Source of the DNA: Cobetia crustatorum
GTDB lineage: Bacteria; Pseudomonadota; Gammaproteobacteria; Pseudomonadales; Halomonadaceae
Direction: 5' to 3'
Length of the DNA stretch: 48,399 nucleotides
NCBI RefSeq assembly: GCF_000591415.1
Contig: NZ_JEMF01000004.1
Location: forward strand, 1 to 48,399
Shown: piece by piece, positions 8,691 through 17,743 of the stretch
Layout of the letters: each line of letters begins with the position of its first letter
Position numbering within the stretch: the first letter of the stretch is position 1
Program-made: the position numbers and the translations under genes
Notes under the pieces: model-generated
The model's database searches: none
Told to the model about the DNA's origin: nothing
What the model saw: only the letters and a program-made list of their open reading frames with translations

Positions 8691-9464
8691 TTACTGAGCG
8701 ATCCAACCGAGGTCCATATTGAAGCTGGAGCCCGTGACTGAACCCGCCTTATCTGATGCCAGCCACAGCGCCATGTCAGCCACTTCAGAAGGGTCGATCA
8801 TGCGCTTGATCGCGGCGCCCTTGAGCATGATCTTGTCGATGACTTCCTCTTCCGGCATATCGTTGAGCTTGGCCTGCTCAGCAATCTGCTTGTCAACGAG
8901 TGGCGTACGCACGTAGGCCGGACAAATGGCATTGGCAGTGATACCGCTCTCACCGCCTTCAAGCGCGGCTGTCTTGGTCAGCCCCATCAGGCCATGCTTG
9001 GCACTCACGTAAGCAGCTTTACCCGGTGAAGCCACATGCGCATGAATGGAAGCCATGTTGACGATACGCCCATAGCCGTTCTTTTCCATGTGCGGCCAGG
9101 CGGCCTGCATGAGGGTGAACGGTGCGGTCAGCATCAACGAAATGATCTGATTCCATTTGGCTTCCGGAAAATCCTTGATGCGCTCGACGTGCTGGATACC
9201 GGCATTATTGACCAGTATATCCAAGCGACCAAAGCGCGATACCGCTTCTGCCACGGCGGCCCGGCATTGCTCAGCATCGGTGAGGTCAGCCTTGAAAAAA
9301 GTTGCGCCTGCCTTGTCGGCAACACTGGCACCTGCATCACTGAAATCAACCGCCAGCACTTGATGACCCGCCTGACAGAATGCCTCCATGATAGCGGCAC
9401 CGATACCACTGGCAGTCCCAGTCACAAGGGCAACGCGAGCGGGGGATGACTGATGTTCACTCAT
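8691..9464 (-). CDS. bdhA: 3-Hydroxybutyrate dehydrogenase (short-chain dehydrogenase)
   Basis: NAD-dependent oxidation of 3-hydroxybutyrate to acetoacetate, used in polyhydroxybutyrate turnover and ketone-body metabolism; cytoplasmic tetramer in the family. The 257 residues show the classical SDR pattern: TGTASGIG nucleotide loop (about 15-22), NNAGIQHVERIKDFP, catalytic Ser in NMASIHAHVASP and YVSAK Tyr/Lys pair. The IQHVE and IHAHVASPGKAAYV stretches are typical of BdhA rather than generic SDRs, as is the C-terminal DLGWIAQ. The ATG at 9464 has AGGAG seven bases upstream. Acetoacetate is also the end product of the homogentisate cluster at the start of the window, a plausible metabolic link though not an operon. 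Confidence 0.93.
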   Translation of the reverse strand: MSEHQSSPARVALVTGTASGIGAAIMEAFCQAGHQVLAVDFSDAGASVADKAGATFFKADLTDAEQCRAAVAEAVSRFGRLDILVNNAGIQHVERIKDFPEAKWNQIISLMLTAPFTLMQAAWPHMEKNGYGRIVNMASIHAHVASPGKAAYVSAKHGLMGLTKTAALEGGESGITANAICPAYVRTPLVDKQIAEQAKLNDMPEEEVIDKIMLKGAAIKRMIDPSEVADMALWLASDKAGSVTGSSFNMDLGWIAQ

Positions 9465-9726
9465 GCAAATCTCCTGACGATGGTGATGTCATGCTGCTGT
9501 GCAACATACAATGAAGATAGCGCTAATAAAGCCATCTTCGCCACCCGACCATCGCCTTGTTGGCAAGCGGCGTGAGGGTATATCTGCGTTTTATCCTTCA
9601 CGCGACAATGAGATGCGGCTCAGAGAGAGCATTGAGGTATCCTACGCAACGCCAAAGACAGCTCAGCGTGACTCAAGACACGCCATATTGCGTTCAATAT
9701 CCTTTCTGGACAACGCTCAAAATTAC
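9465..9726. other. Intergenic region between bdhA and the sensor kinase gene
   Basis: Holds the bdhA promoter region and the space after the kinase stop. Plus-strand frames here (from 9499 and 9557) run into the kinase gene and look like chance. A small inverted repeat, ATATTG (9685-9690) and CAATAT (9695-9700), is visible but has no T run. Confidence 0.4.
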
Positions 9727-11163
9727 TCAGGGAAAACGCACCCGCGCCATCAATCCAGGCATCTGCGGAGTGCCCAACGGACTATCACTCAACGTCAAAT
9801 CTGCGCCGAGACGCTCTGCCAGCTCACGCACGATCGAGAGGCCAAGCCCTGAGCCCTGAGTCTTCTGACCTGCCAGCCGTACGAAGCGCTCGAAGACACG
9901 CTCGCGTTCGCGCAACGGAATGCCTGGGCCAGTATCCAGAACCTCCATCGTCACAAGCCTCGTCATGCCTTTGTCAGCCGTGGCATCTACACGAATGACG
10001 AGCTGTACCTGCCCACCTTCAGGCGTATAGCGCAGCGCATTATCGAGTAGATTACGCAGCAGTACATAGATCCCATTCTCGTGGCTGTACAAGGTCACTT
10101 CTGGCGCGATCTTCAATAGCAGCACAATGCCTCTCTGCTGCGCCATATGGCCGAGATCACGCTCCAAGTCATGGGCGAGATGCTCGAGATCTACCTTGAC
10201 CCGCGGCACTTCCGTCCCGCTTTCAAGACGCGAAAGTGTCAGCAGCTGCTCAACCATGCGTGTCATGCGATTGACGCCATCCACGATCATGCGTGCTGCA
10301 CGACGGGAGGCTTCATCCGTCGCATCGGCTTCAAGGTTCTGTGCATGCACCTTGATACCCGCCAGTGGCGTTCTCAATTCATGCGCGGCATTGGCAGTAA
10401 AGCGCCGTTCTTTATCAAGCGTATCGGCCAATCGGGCTAGCAAACCATTGAGTGCATCTACCATGCCCCGAATTTCATCAGGTGCCTCGCGGACATCCAA
10501 GGGTTCGAGATAGCCGGGCTGCCGCGCCGTGATCTGGCGGCTGATACGCAGCACAGGACGGAATCCACGTGAGACCGCAATACCAATCATCAGCGCAATC
10601 ACGAGAAGTCCCACGATCAGTGCGAGCACATTGTGCAATGCAATCTGGCCGGTCAGCTCATCACGAACATCTTCACGTTGCGCCGCCGTTACCCAGACTC
10701 CCGTGTCGGGGAAATATAACGTGAAGGTATGCCAGTCGAAGTGATCAGTATGCTGCATGCCATAGCCCGGTATGGGCATATACGTCAGGTTAACGCCTTG
10801 CACGCCCAACCCCAACAGCGGCTGCCCGAGTGGGTCCCACATCTGAAAGACAAGCTTGTCTTCGTAGACATGGCCCAACGGCGACTTTTCATGCCCATCG
10901 GGAAAGCTCAACGAAGGTGGCCGCAGACGAAAAATCCCCGCCGTCAGCTCCTGAAGCAATTCCTGTCGCGATTCCACGTCCAACGCGGAGAGCTGAGACT
11001 GGTAAAGCTTGCCCAACATGCGCGCGTTCTGAGCCAGTTCAGCATCAAATAACTCATCGATCTGCTCACGAGCATCGTAATAACTCCACGCACCCGCTGC
11101 TCCCAGTACTATCACGACACCGCCAATCAGACTGCGGCGCAAAAAGCTGCGAATCGACTTCAC
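9727..11163 (-). CDS. Two-component sensor histidine kinase (QseC/PmrB/TctE-like)
   Basis: Inner-membrane sensor kinase of 478 residues. Membrane segments at about 12-29 and 178-197 enclose a periplasmic domain of roughly 145 residues. A HAMP-like linker follows, then the H-box NAAHELRTPLAG with His261, the N-box LRNLLDNALRYTPEGG, and G-boxes DTGPGIP and GSGLGLSIV. The start codon is GTG at 11163, overlapping the regulator's TGA as GTGA. The signal is not visible in the sequence: QseC-like kinases answer hormones, metals, antimicrobial peptides or organic acids in different species, and the periplasmic domain has no acidic metal-binding cluster that I can recognise. Confidence 0.88.
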   Translation of the reverse strand: MKSIRSFLRRSLIGGVVIVLGAAGAWSYYDAREQIDELFDAELAQNARMLGKLYQSQLSALDVESRQELLQELTAGIFRLRPPSLSFPDGHEKSPLGHVYEDKLVFQMWDPLGQPLLGLGVQGVNLTYMPIPGYGMQHTDHFDWHTFTLYFPDTGVWVTAAQREDVRDELTGQIALHNVLALIVGLLVIALMIGIAVSRGFRPVLRISRQITARQPGYLEPLDVREAPDEIRGMVDALNGLLARLADTLDKERRFTANAAHELRTPLAGIKVHAQNLEADATDEASRRAARMIVDGVNRMTRMVEQLLTLSRLESGTEVPRVKVDLEHLAHDLERDLGHMAQQRGIVLLLKIAPEVTLYSHENGIYVLLRNLLDNALRYTPEGGQVQLVIRVDATADKGMTRLVTMEVLDTGPGIPLRERERVFERFVRLAGQKTQGSGLGLSIVRELAERLGADLTLSDSPLGTPQMPGLMARVRFP

Positions 11164-11821
11164 GAGAGTTCACCCAATCGATAACCCACGCCACGAATGG
11201 TCTTGACGACACCGGCACCGAACTTGCGACGCAGATGGTGCACATGCACTTCAATGACGTTGCTCTCGACATCGCCATCCCATCCATATAGCTGCTCAAC
11301 AAGCTGATCGCGACTAAAGACACGATTGGGGTGCAACAACATGAACTCGAGTAAATCGAATTCACGGCGGCCCAAGGGTACTTCAGTACCGGACAACGTC
11401 ACACTGCGCCCTGCCTGATCAATGCTGAGAGGTCCAATCTGCAAGCTACCGCTGACCTGACCGGCGTGACGTCGCACCAGGCGCGTAATCGTGCCACCAG
11501 CTCAGCGATATCGAAGGGCTTGACCAGATAGTCATCCGCACCACTATCAAGCCCACGGACACGATCACTGATGTCATCACGTGCAGTAAGAATAAGCACC
11601 GGCAGCGTATGCCCTTGCCGACGCAATGCATTGAGCACCTCAATGCCGTCCATATCCGGCAGACCAAGGTCCAGTACCAGCACATCAAAACTGGAATGCT
11701 TGAGTGATGCAACGACGTTACCTCCCTCCTTGAGCCACTCACTACTCATGCCTTCACGGCTCAAGGTATGGCTAACGCCCTCTCCCAGGAGGGGATCATC
11801 TTCGACCAGCAAGACTCGCAT
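11160..11821 (-). CDS. OmpR-family response regulator (one-base frameshift)
   Basis: DNA-binding partner of the kinase just downstream. The receiver domain has LLVEDDPLLGEG, the phospho-acceptor in LVLDLGLPDMDG (Asp51), LTARD and the Lys of LVKPFD. The C-terminal winged helix has the OmpR features REFDLLEFMLLHPNRVFSRDQL and HVHHLRRKFG..TIRGVGYRL. The frame breaks at 11480-11481: the minus strand reads CGCGCCTGGTGCGACGTCAC, and one added C gives RALVRRHAG, the standard linker sequence. The corrected gene is 663 bp, 220 residues, a normal length. The break is probably a sequencing error; if real, the protein would lose its DNA-binding domain. QseB/PmrA-like by overall pattern. Confidence 0.88.
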
Positions 11822-11868
11822 TGGGACTCCTTGAAAGACATCGGCGTATCCAGCACTGGCTGGATGAA

Positions 11869-11900
11869 AGACGTCCGCTACCTGAAGGAAGCGGACGTCT
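11869..11900. terminator. Hairpin, 11-bp perfect stem
   Basis: AGACGTCCGCT (11869-11879) pairs perfectly with AGCGGACGTCT (11890-11900) around a 10-base loop. It lies after the stop of the minus-strand gene at 11944 and before the response-regulator start. The T run on the minus side is weak (TCTTTC), so this may be a terminator with poor tail or a regulatory hairpin. Confidence 0.5.
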
Positions 11901-11943
11901 CGAGAGGTGACCTACCAGCATGATAGTACTCGTAGACAAGCTG

Positions 11944-12789
11944 TCAGGCCCCAGCCTTGGTGCGGCGGGCCTGATGGCGCGCCAGACGCCACTTATCGAC
12001 TCGCGTGGTCAACAGCATCTTTTCTTCACGTAGACCCACTGCGCCGCGCTCGACGATCCGGCGTGGCCAGCCAATCAGTCGCCGCGACCTGTCAATGCTC
12101 CGCAGCCATGTACGCTTGGTAACACTGGGGGTTCGCGCCAGACGTAATCGCAAGATCACATTCCGTGCTTGGCGAGCCACACTCACAGGATGACTACCTT
12201 GATGACGCGCCAGACGCATCAACAAGGGGTCCTCTTCTCCGGTGACCATCGCAGGCCCATGTAATCTAACGCGTGTATGGCGTGGCGGCGGTAGCGCAGT
12301 GAAAAAATCACCATCTGACTGCAGGGTGAGCTCCAGCAATGATTCCGTCTCCGGCAACACCCATGGGGCGCTCAGCAATCGCAGCACCTGATCCCTGATC
12401 TCGAGCGGCCATCCACGTGTCTTGAGAACATACCATGCTCTACCATTCTCAAGCTGCCAGTCACCATCACCCGGCAGCGTCAGCAAGGTATTGGGACACA
12501 GAGCCGTTGGCATGGCTGACAGCTGTTCACAAAGCGAATTACCCGTCGTGTCAGCAGCGCTGAGGGTCAAGCACTGATGCTGTTGGGCGTCAGGCGTGGG
12601 AAGCAGCTGACACAGCAGTGCCAGGTCATCATTATCACGCTCAATCAGTGTCAGGGCAGCGCCCGCGGATGCCAGCTGCCAGCACAATTCACGACAACTG
12701 GAGGCCATGGGCGCTTCAATCAGCAAACGATGCCCGGAGAGGCTACCGTGCTGGCGCTGTTCAACACGACGTCTAAATGGACTGAACAT
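11944..12789 (-). CDS. Hypothetical protein with SDR-like N-terminal half and basic C terminus
   Basis: I do not recognise a characterised family. The ATG at 12789 (281 residues) has AAGGA seven bases upstream and is preferred over the one at 12831. The first ~100 residues (RLLIEAPMASSCRELCWQLA, then ALTLIERDNDDLALLCQLLP) follow the spacing of a Rossmann/SDR nucleotide-binding half, but the glycine-rich loop is absent, and no Tyr-x-x-x-Lys pair is seen later. The last ~80 residues are strongly basic with many Arg, which suggests contact with membrane phosphates or nucleic acid. No signal peptide or membrane segment is visible. Located upstream of a two-component pair on the same strand, separated by 122 bp including a hairpin. 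Confidence 0.6.
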   Translation of the reverse strand: MFSPFRRRVEQRQHGSLSGHRLLIEAPMASSCRELCWQLASAGAALTLIERDNDDLALLCQLLPTPDAQQHQCLTLSAADTTGNSLCEQLSAMPTALCPNTLLTLPGDGDWQLENGRAWYVLKTRGWPLEIRDQVLRLLSAPWVLPETESLLELTLQSDGDFFTALPPPRHTRVRLHGPAMVTGEEDPLLMRLARHQGSHPVSVARQARNVILRLRLARTPSVTKRTWLRSIDRSRRLIGWPRRIVERGAVGLREEKMLLTTRVDKWRLARHQARRTKAGA

Positions 12790-13063
12790 GTCACTTTCCT
12801 TGAGTCGGGGCATCGCCAGCAATATACGCAACGACGCGTTAACGTCGCGCCCTAGCCACGCCTGATTCGCATACGTCCATCATGATTCCCCATCTGACTG
12901 ACAGCGATGTGTCACAGGGATGACATTTGTTGTCACATACCCTGTCGGTACATCACCACTGACTGCCGCGGGCAGATCACCCAAATCATTGAACGTACGT
13001 CAGCATGACCCGCCTCGCTTAACGAAAAATTAAGCCAACTCAACTCACTCCAGATAAATCTTT
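12790..13063. other. Intergenic region, no gene seen
   Basis: The 274 bp between the hypothetical gene and the end of lrgB hold no supported gene. Frames entering from either side are continuations of shadow frames. Presumably it includes the promoter of the gene at 12789. No clear intrinsic terminator follows lrgB. Confidence 0.4.
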
Positions 13064-13792
13064 TTACAGCCCAAAAAGGCTGACCAACGGCGGCAGGATA
13101 AAGGCTGTCAACAGCCCCGTCAGCCCCATGGACATACCCGCAAAGGCACCCGCCAGTGTACTGACTGAAGAGAAACAGAATGCCGTGCCTATCCCATGCG
13201 CCGAAAGCCCCATCGTGAATCCCTTGACCGTATCGTCTCGAGCACCCGCCAGTTTCATCATCGTTGGCCCCATCACGCAGCCCAGGGTTCCGGTGAGCAA
13301 CACAAGACCCGCCGTCAGTGACGGAATACCGCCCAGCTTCTCGGCAATCCCCATCGCAATGGGAGAGGTCACTGACTTGGGTGCCAGACTGAGAGCGACC
13401 TGAGTGTGAGCACCCAGTGCTAGCGCCAGCCCCAGCGTCGTCGTCACTGCCGTGACAATCCCGGTGCAACAGGCGATCAATAGCGGCCACAGCATCTGCT
13501 TGACGCGATCCAGATGATCGAAAAGCGGCACTGCCAAAGCGACGGTCGCCGGGCCTAGCAGGAAATGAATGAACTGGGCCCCCTCAAAATAGGTCGCATA
13601 ATCCGTATCGGTGACCAGCAGGAATGTCACGATCAACGCGATAGAGACCAGAACGGGATGTGCCAGTGATGAGCCGCGGGCCAGGCGGTTGATCGCGACA
13701 GCGACCAGAAACGCCACCAGTGTCAGCAATAGATGAAGTAATGGAGAAGCACTCAAGTACACCCAAAGTGCATCCAGAGGAGCCAATGTCAT
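13064..13792 (-). CDS. lrgB: LrgB-family membrane protein (CidB/LrgB)
   Basis: Polytopic inner-membrane protein of 242 residues with about seven hydrophobic segments. The family partners LrgA/CidA holin-like proteins; roles proposed include control of murein hydrolase activity and lysis, and export of small metabolites such as pyruvate or glycolate. Family landmarks are LAPKSVTSPIAMGIAEKLGG and the glycine-rich GLSAHGIGTAF. Its ATG overlaps the stop of the upstream lrgA (ATGA, 13789-13792), so the two are co-translated. No sensor or regulator of the LytS/LytR type is adjacent. Confidence 0.92.
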   Translation of the reverse strand: MTLAPLDALWVYLSASPLLHLLLTLVAFLVAVAINRLARGSSLAHPVLVSIALIVTFLLVTDTDYATYFEGAQFIHFLLGPATVALAVPLFDHLDRVKQMLWPLLIACCTGIVTAVTTTLGLALALGAHTQVALSLAPKSVTSPIAMGIAEKLGGIPSLTAGLVLLTGTLGCVMGPTMMKLAGARDDTVKGFTMGLSAHGIGTAFCFSSVSTLAGAFAGMSMGLTGLLTAFILPPLVSLFGL

Positions 13793-14283
13793 GAAGACAC
13801 CTCGTTACGCTGAGGTATTTGAGGGGCAGCAGGCGGCCGGCGATCTATCAATCGCTGCAGCAACCATGCCGTTACCAGCTGTGTCACGGCTATCGACACT
13901 ACCAGCGTGATCACGATTGGCATCAAGTCTCGGGCGATCAAACCAAAGTGCACCATGACACCCACTCCCGCTGGGACAAACAGCAATGAGAGATGTGCGA
14001 GCAGACCATTACTGGCAAGCCTCAAACTGCCGGGAACACGTTCACGCAATAAGGCGCGAGCCAATTGACGCTGTCCCATGTCGCCATCACGGCGCACCGC
14101 CTCCCCTTCTCTGTCAGCCGCAGGAACAATGCGTTTACGCAATCGACCACGCAGCATCAGGCCCATCAGTAAAAGCAGCATACCCAGCACTGGCCCCGGT
14201 ACAGGTAATACAAGCGCCCTGCCAATGACCTCGCCCAGAAACTGGCACAATAAAAGCACGCAGAACCCCTTGATCAACTCCAT
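13789..14283 (-). CDS. lrgA: LrgA/CidA-family holin-like membrane protein
   Basis: Small membrane protein of 164 residues, partner of LrgB. The CidA/LrgA pattern is visible: a first helix then GEVIGRALVLPVPGPVLGMLLLL (family PxPGxVxGM motif), and later LAHLSLLFVPAGVGVMVH with the remaining helices. Between helices 2 and 3 there is a long hydrophilic charged insert (about residues 47-85, rich in Arg, Glu, Asp) that most relatives of 110-145 residues lack. The ATG at 14283 has AGGAG about 11 bases upstream. The 5' region is shared with the divergent GGDEF/EAL gene. Confidence 0.9.
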   Translation of the reverse strand: MELIKGFCVLLLCQFLGEVIGRALVLPVPGPVLGMLLLLMGLMLRGRLRKRIVPAADREGEAVRRDGDMGQRQLARALLRERVPGSLRLASNGLLAHLSLLFVPAGVGVMVHFGLIARDLMPIVITLVVSIAVTQLVTAWLLQRLIDRRPPAAPQIPQRNEVSS

Positions 14284-14494
14284 CGCTGGCCAGACTCCTT
14301 CATCAAGATCTCATCCAAAAGTAGAACAACATGGCAAAATTGTGCCACAGACCGCGCTGTACTTCAGGATGCAAGATGGGAAGTACAATATTGATTCCCC
14401 GAAACTCTCTGCGTCATCACGATGCCAGGCTGTGATAGGGTTTATTTTTGACCGTCAACGACGCCTTTTTTATCCTTTGGGAAACTGCTACGCG

Positions 14495-17400
14495 ATGCCG
14501 GACTCTCTCATGCTTGATACCTCAATCACCTCAGCCTGTATCGAGTCCCTGCGACGTGAAGAAGATCATCAGGCGCAGATGATCCTTGAGCTGGCAGCCA
14601 ATCTCACCGGCACTTCCCTAGCCTTGATTACGCTTCGCGATGGCGATCAGCTAAAGCGCTGGCTCAGCCTGGATGACAATACCCCGGATATCGTACCGAT
14701 CCACGACAGTCTGTGTGGCATGGCAGTCGTTCAGGGGGCAAGGCTAGTCACGCTCGATGCAAGCCAGCATCCCACTCTGCGTGATACCTGTTCAGTACAG
14801 GGCGACGGCATTCGCTACTACATTGGGCTACCACTGCGTAACACGCTAGGTGACGTCATTGGTTGCATGAGCATGTTCGACACCTCTCCACGTGAGACTC
14901 CGCCAAGTGATGGCACGCTCTCTCAGCTGGACAAGTTGGCGATGATGATCGGTGAGGCCGTCAAGCGACTGATGCAAGGTACTCGACTCAATACAGCGCT
15001 CCAGGACAGCCAGACGCGCGCCAACTGGATACTGTGCAGCATCTCGGACGGAATCATCGAATGGCAAGCAGGCCATGAGCGACTGACCATCTCGTCACGT
15101 CTGGAAACCCAGCTTGGCTATGCCCCCGGCACGCTGGACAGTCGACTTGAAGCGCTTCACGAGAGAGTGGCGCCGGAAATGCGTGAAGAGTTTCAGGCAT
15201 TGATAAAAGATAATCGCTTGAAAAGTACTCCGTTTAGCATAGAGCTGCGTATTCGTACTCGACTAGGGGATTATCGCTGGTTCAAATTCCGTGCCCAGTT
15301 TGATGTCAGAGACAATGAGCCACGGCATTTCATTGGCTCGCTACTCGATATTCATCACCAGCACTTGGCCAATGTCGCGCAAGCCAACAAACTGCGGCGC
15401 TACGAGCACCAACAGGCTGCCCTTATCCGGCTCGGCAATACACGCCACATCGACGGCATCGATATTGAGACCCTGGAGCCATGGATTTGTCAGTTAGTGG
15501 CAGAAGGACTCCAGGTACGCAAAGTCAGTCTCTGGCGAATGAACGAGCAGAATAACAGCCTGCATCTACTTCATGTACGCGACTCATCTCTCCCCTCACC
15601 TCACGATGATACCGCTGACGCCTATCCTAAAACCCTTCCTCACGACCAACATCAAGGATATTTTTCAGCGCTGGATTCAGAACGAGTGCTGGCAATCGCA
15701 GATGTTTCCAGGGTAAACGAAGATCTGCTCTTCCAGGGAACATTCAGCAATGACATCAAAGCAATTCTTGATAGCCCTGTGCGCATGTCCGGAAAAATCG
15801 TCGGAGTTATCTGCTGCACCGAGTGCAATGCTCCCCGTGAATGGCTGATGATGAACTGGCTTTCCTGACGTCGGTCTGTGATCGCGTATCGCAACTGGCC
15901 ACTGAGTGTGAACGCCACATCACGCAGCAACGCCTCAGCGCCAGCGAGCGCCGTTACCGTGCTACTTTTGAACATTCTGCTGTCGGAATGGCGCACTTGG
16001 GAAACAACGGCCAACTACTGAGAATCAATCAACGCATTGAAGATATTCTCGGTTATCCCACGGCAACTCTATCCCGTTGTTATCTACGCGAGCTGGTAGA
16101 CCCTGAAGATCTGGACCACTTGCTGGAACAACATCAGGCGCTGATCAATGGGGAAAAAGAGTACTTTACTCAGCGCTGTCGCTTTATTCATGCCAGTGGC
16201 AATACCGTTCATGCTGACATCAGTATCTCTGCTATCGATCCAACACCCAACCAAGAAGGCTATACGCTGATTGCGCTGATCGATAACACGCTCAACCACA
16301 CCATGTCGCAACGACTGATACACGAAGCCAATCACGATAGCCTGACCGGTCTGCTCAACCGTGCCGCTTTTCGCAGCAGGTTGACTCAGCTATGTGATAA
16401 CGCCCGAGCAGACGATACGGTCCATTGCCTAGCGTATATCGATCTCGACCAGTTCAAGGTCGTCAACGACACCTGCGGTCACTCTGCTGGGGATGCACTG
16501 CTGATCCAGCTCGTCGACATCATTCGTGCCGAGCTTCGTCCGCAGGACTTCCTGGCTCGCTTGGGAGGCGATGAATTCGGACTATTGATGCCTGAAACGA
16601 TGCTGGAAGTTGCCGAACAACAACTGGAACATCTGCGGAATACTGTCGCCAACTTCCGTTTCATGTGGGATGACAAGCTCTTCGGTGTCAGCTCAAGCAT
16701 TGGTCTTGTCAGCATCAGCAGTCGTCATAATGATCCGCATCAATTGCTGAGCGCTGCCGATGCAGCCTGTTATGAAGCCAAAGATGCGGGGCGTAATCGT
16801 GTACATCGACACTGTGAATCGGGTGATCAGGTCACACTACGCATGCAAGAAATGCACTGGGTGACCGAAATAACAGCCGCACTGGAAGAACAAAGAATCG
16901 TGTTATTTCAGCAACCGATCGTGTCCACTCACGTTGGATGCGAGAGTGACTCCGAGTTGCATTATGAAGTCCTCGTGCGCCTCCGGTCGCGTGATGGGAG
17001 CATCATTTCACCCGGCGAATTTCTGCCTGCGGCAGAGCGCTATGGCCTATCAGCGGCTATTGATGAGCATGTCATTCGCGCATATCTGTCGTGGCTAGCA
17101 TCGCAGAAATCTCATGCCGAGCGCCTGACAATGGTAGCGCTCAATCTCTCGGGACACTCCATCAGCAGTCCCAGTTTTCGAGAAACTCTCGTCACGCTTG
17201 TGAGAGAAAGTGGTATCCCCGGCAACAAGATATGCTTCGAGATCACTGAGACGGTGGCGATCACGCGCTTGAGAGATGCACGCACCTTCTTCGAAACGCT
17301 GGGTGAATTAGGCTGCTACTTCGCACTGGATGACTTTGGCAGTGGTGTCTCATCTTTCGGTTATCTCAAGAGTCTGCCAGTCGATTATTTGAAGATCGAT

Positions 17401-17634
17401 GGTGCCTTCATTCGTGATATGGATACCAATCGCGTGTCCTACTCCATTGCACGTGCCATCGCCGAGGTAGCACGCGAAATGGGCATGAAAACCGTGGCCG
17501 AATTTGTCGGTAGCAAGGATGTCTTAGCCTCGGTATCGACCATCGGTGTCGATCATGTGCAAGGATATGCGATTGGAATGCCCAGGCCGCTGATGGAAAC
17601 CTCATTAGCCAGCCCCATGCTTGAACATCACTAG
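14495..17634 (+). CDS. GAF-PAS-GAF-PAS-GGDEF-EAL cyclic-di-GMP enzyme (one-base frameshift)
   Basis: Multidomain c-di-GMP turnover protein with no membrane segment. From the N terminus: GAF (about 20-155), PAS (about 170-290), a second GAF (about 305-475), PAS (about 485-600), GGDEF and EAL. The cyclase site is intact (RLGGDEFGLL near residue 691). The EAL domain has the motif as EVL (near 825) and keeps the key residues seen in active phosphodiesterases: ALNLSG, CFEITET, LDDFGSG, KIDG and VQGYAIG. The frame breaks at 15843-15844; one extra G gives APREWADDELAFLTSV, restoring the second GAF, and a length of 3,141 bp (1,046 residues). The start is uncertain; ATG 14495 is chosen because the GAF domain follows directly. 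It converges on the adhesin-export operon. Confidence 0.88.
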
Positions 17635-17666
17635 AAGCGCTAAACAAGCTCTCGACAACAAACAGC

Positions 17667-17705
17667 AAAAAAGCACTGCCGGTGATGAACCGACAGTGCT
17701 TTTTT
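17667..17705. terminator. Bidirectional intrinsic terminator
   Basis: AAAAAAGCACTG (17667-17678) pairs with CAGTGCTTTTTT (17694-17705), with further CGGT/ACCG pairing inside. Either strand shows a GC stem followed by six T. It separates the convergent GGDEF-EAL gene (stop 17634) and the M50/adaptor gene (stop 17744) and so marks the end of the export operon. Confidence 0.9.
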
Positions 17706-17743
17706 GTGAGTCAGACACTAAACCGCAGAACGCCACCACTCGC

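Noticed and set aside
9685-9700. ATATTG/CAATAT inverted repeat as a terminator
   Set aside because: AT-only short stem, no T run; at best a weak protein-binding site.
9499-9859. Overlapping small plus-strand frames upstream of the sensor kinase end
   Set aside because: They run into the kinase gene on the opposite strand, two frames are open at once, and there is no start signal.
12933-13490. 185-codon minus-strand frame overlapping lrgB
   Set aside because: A different frame of lrgB with shadow composition; lrgB itself is unmistakable.
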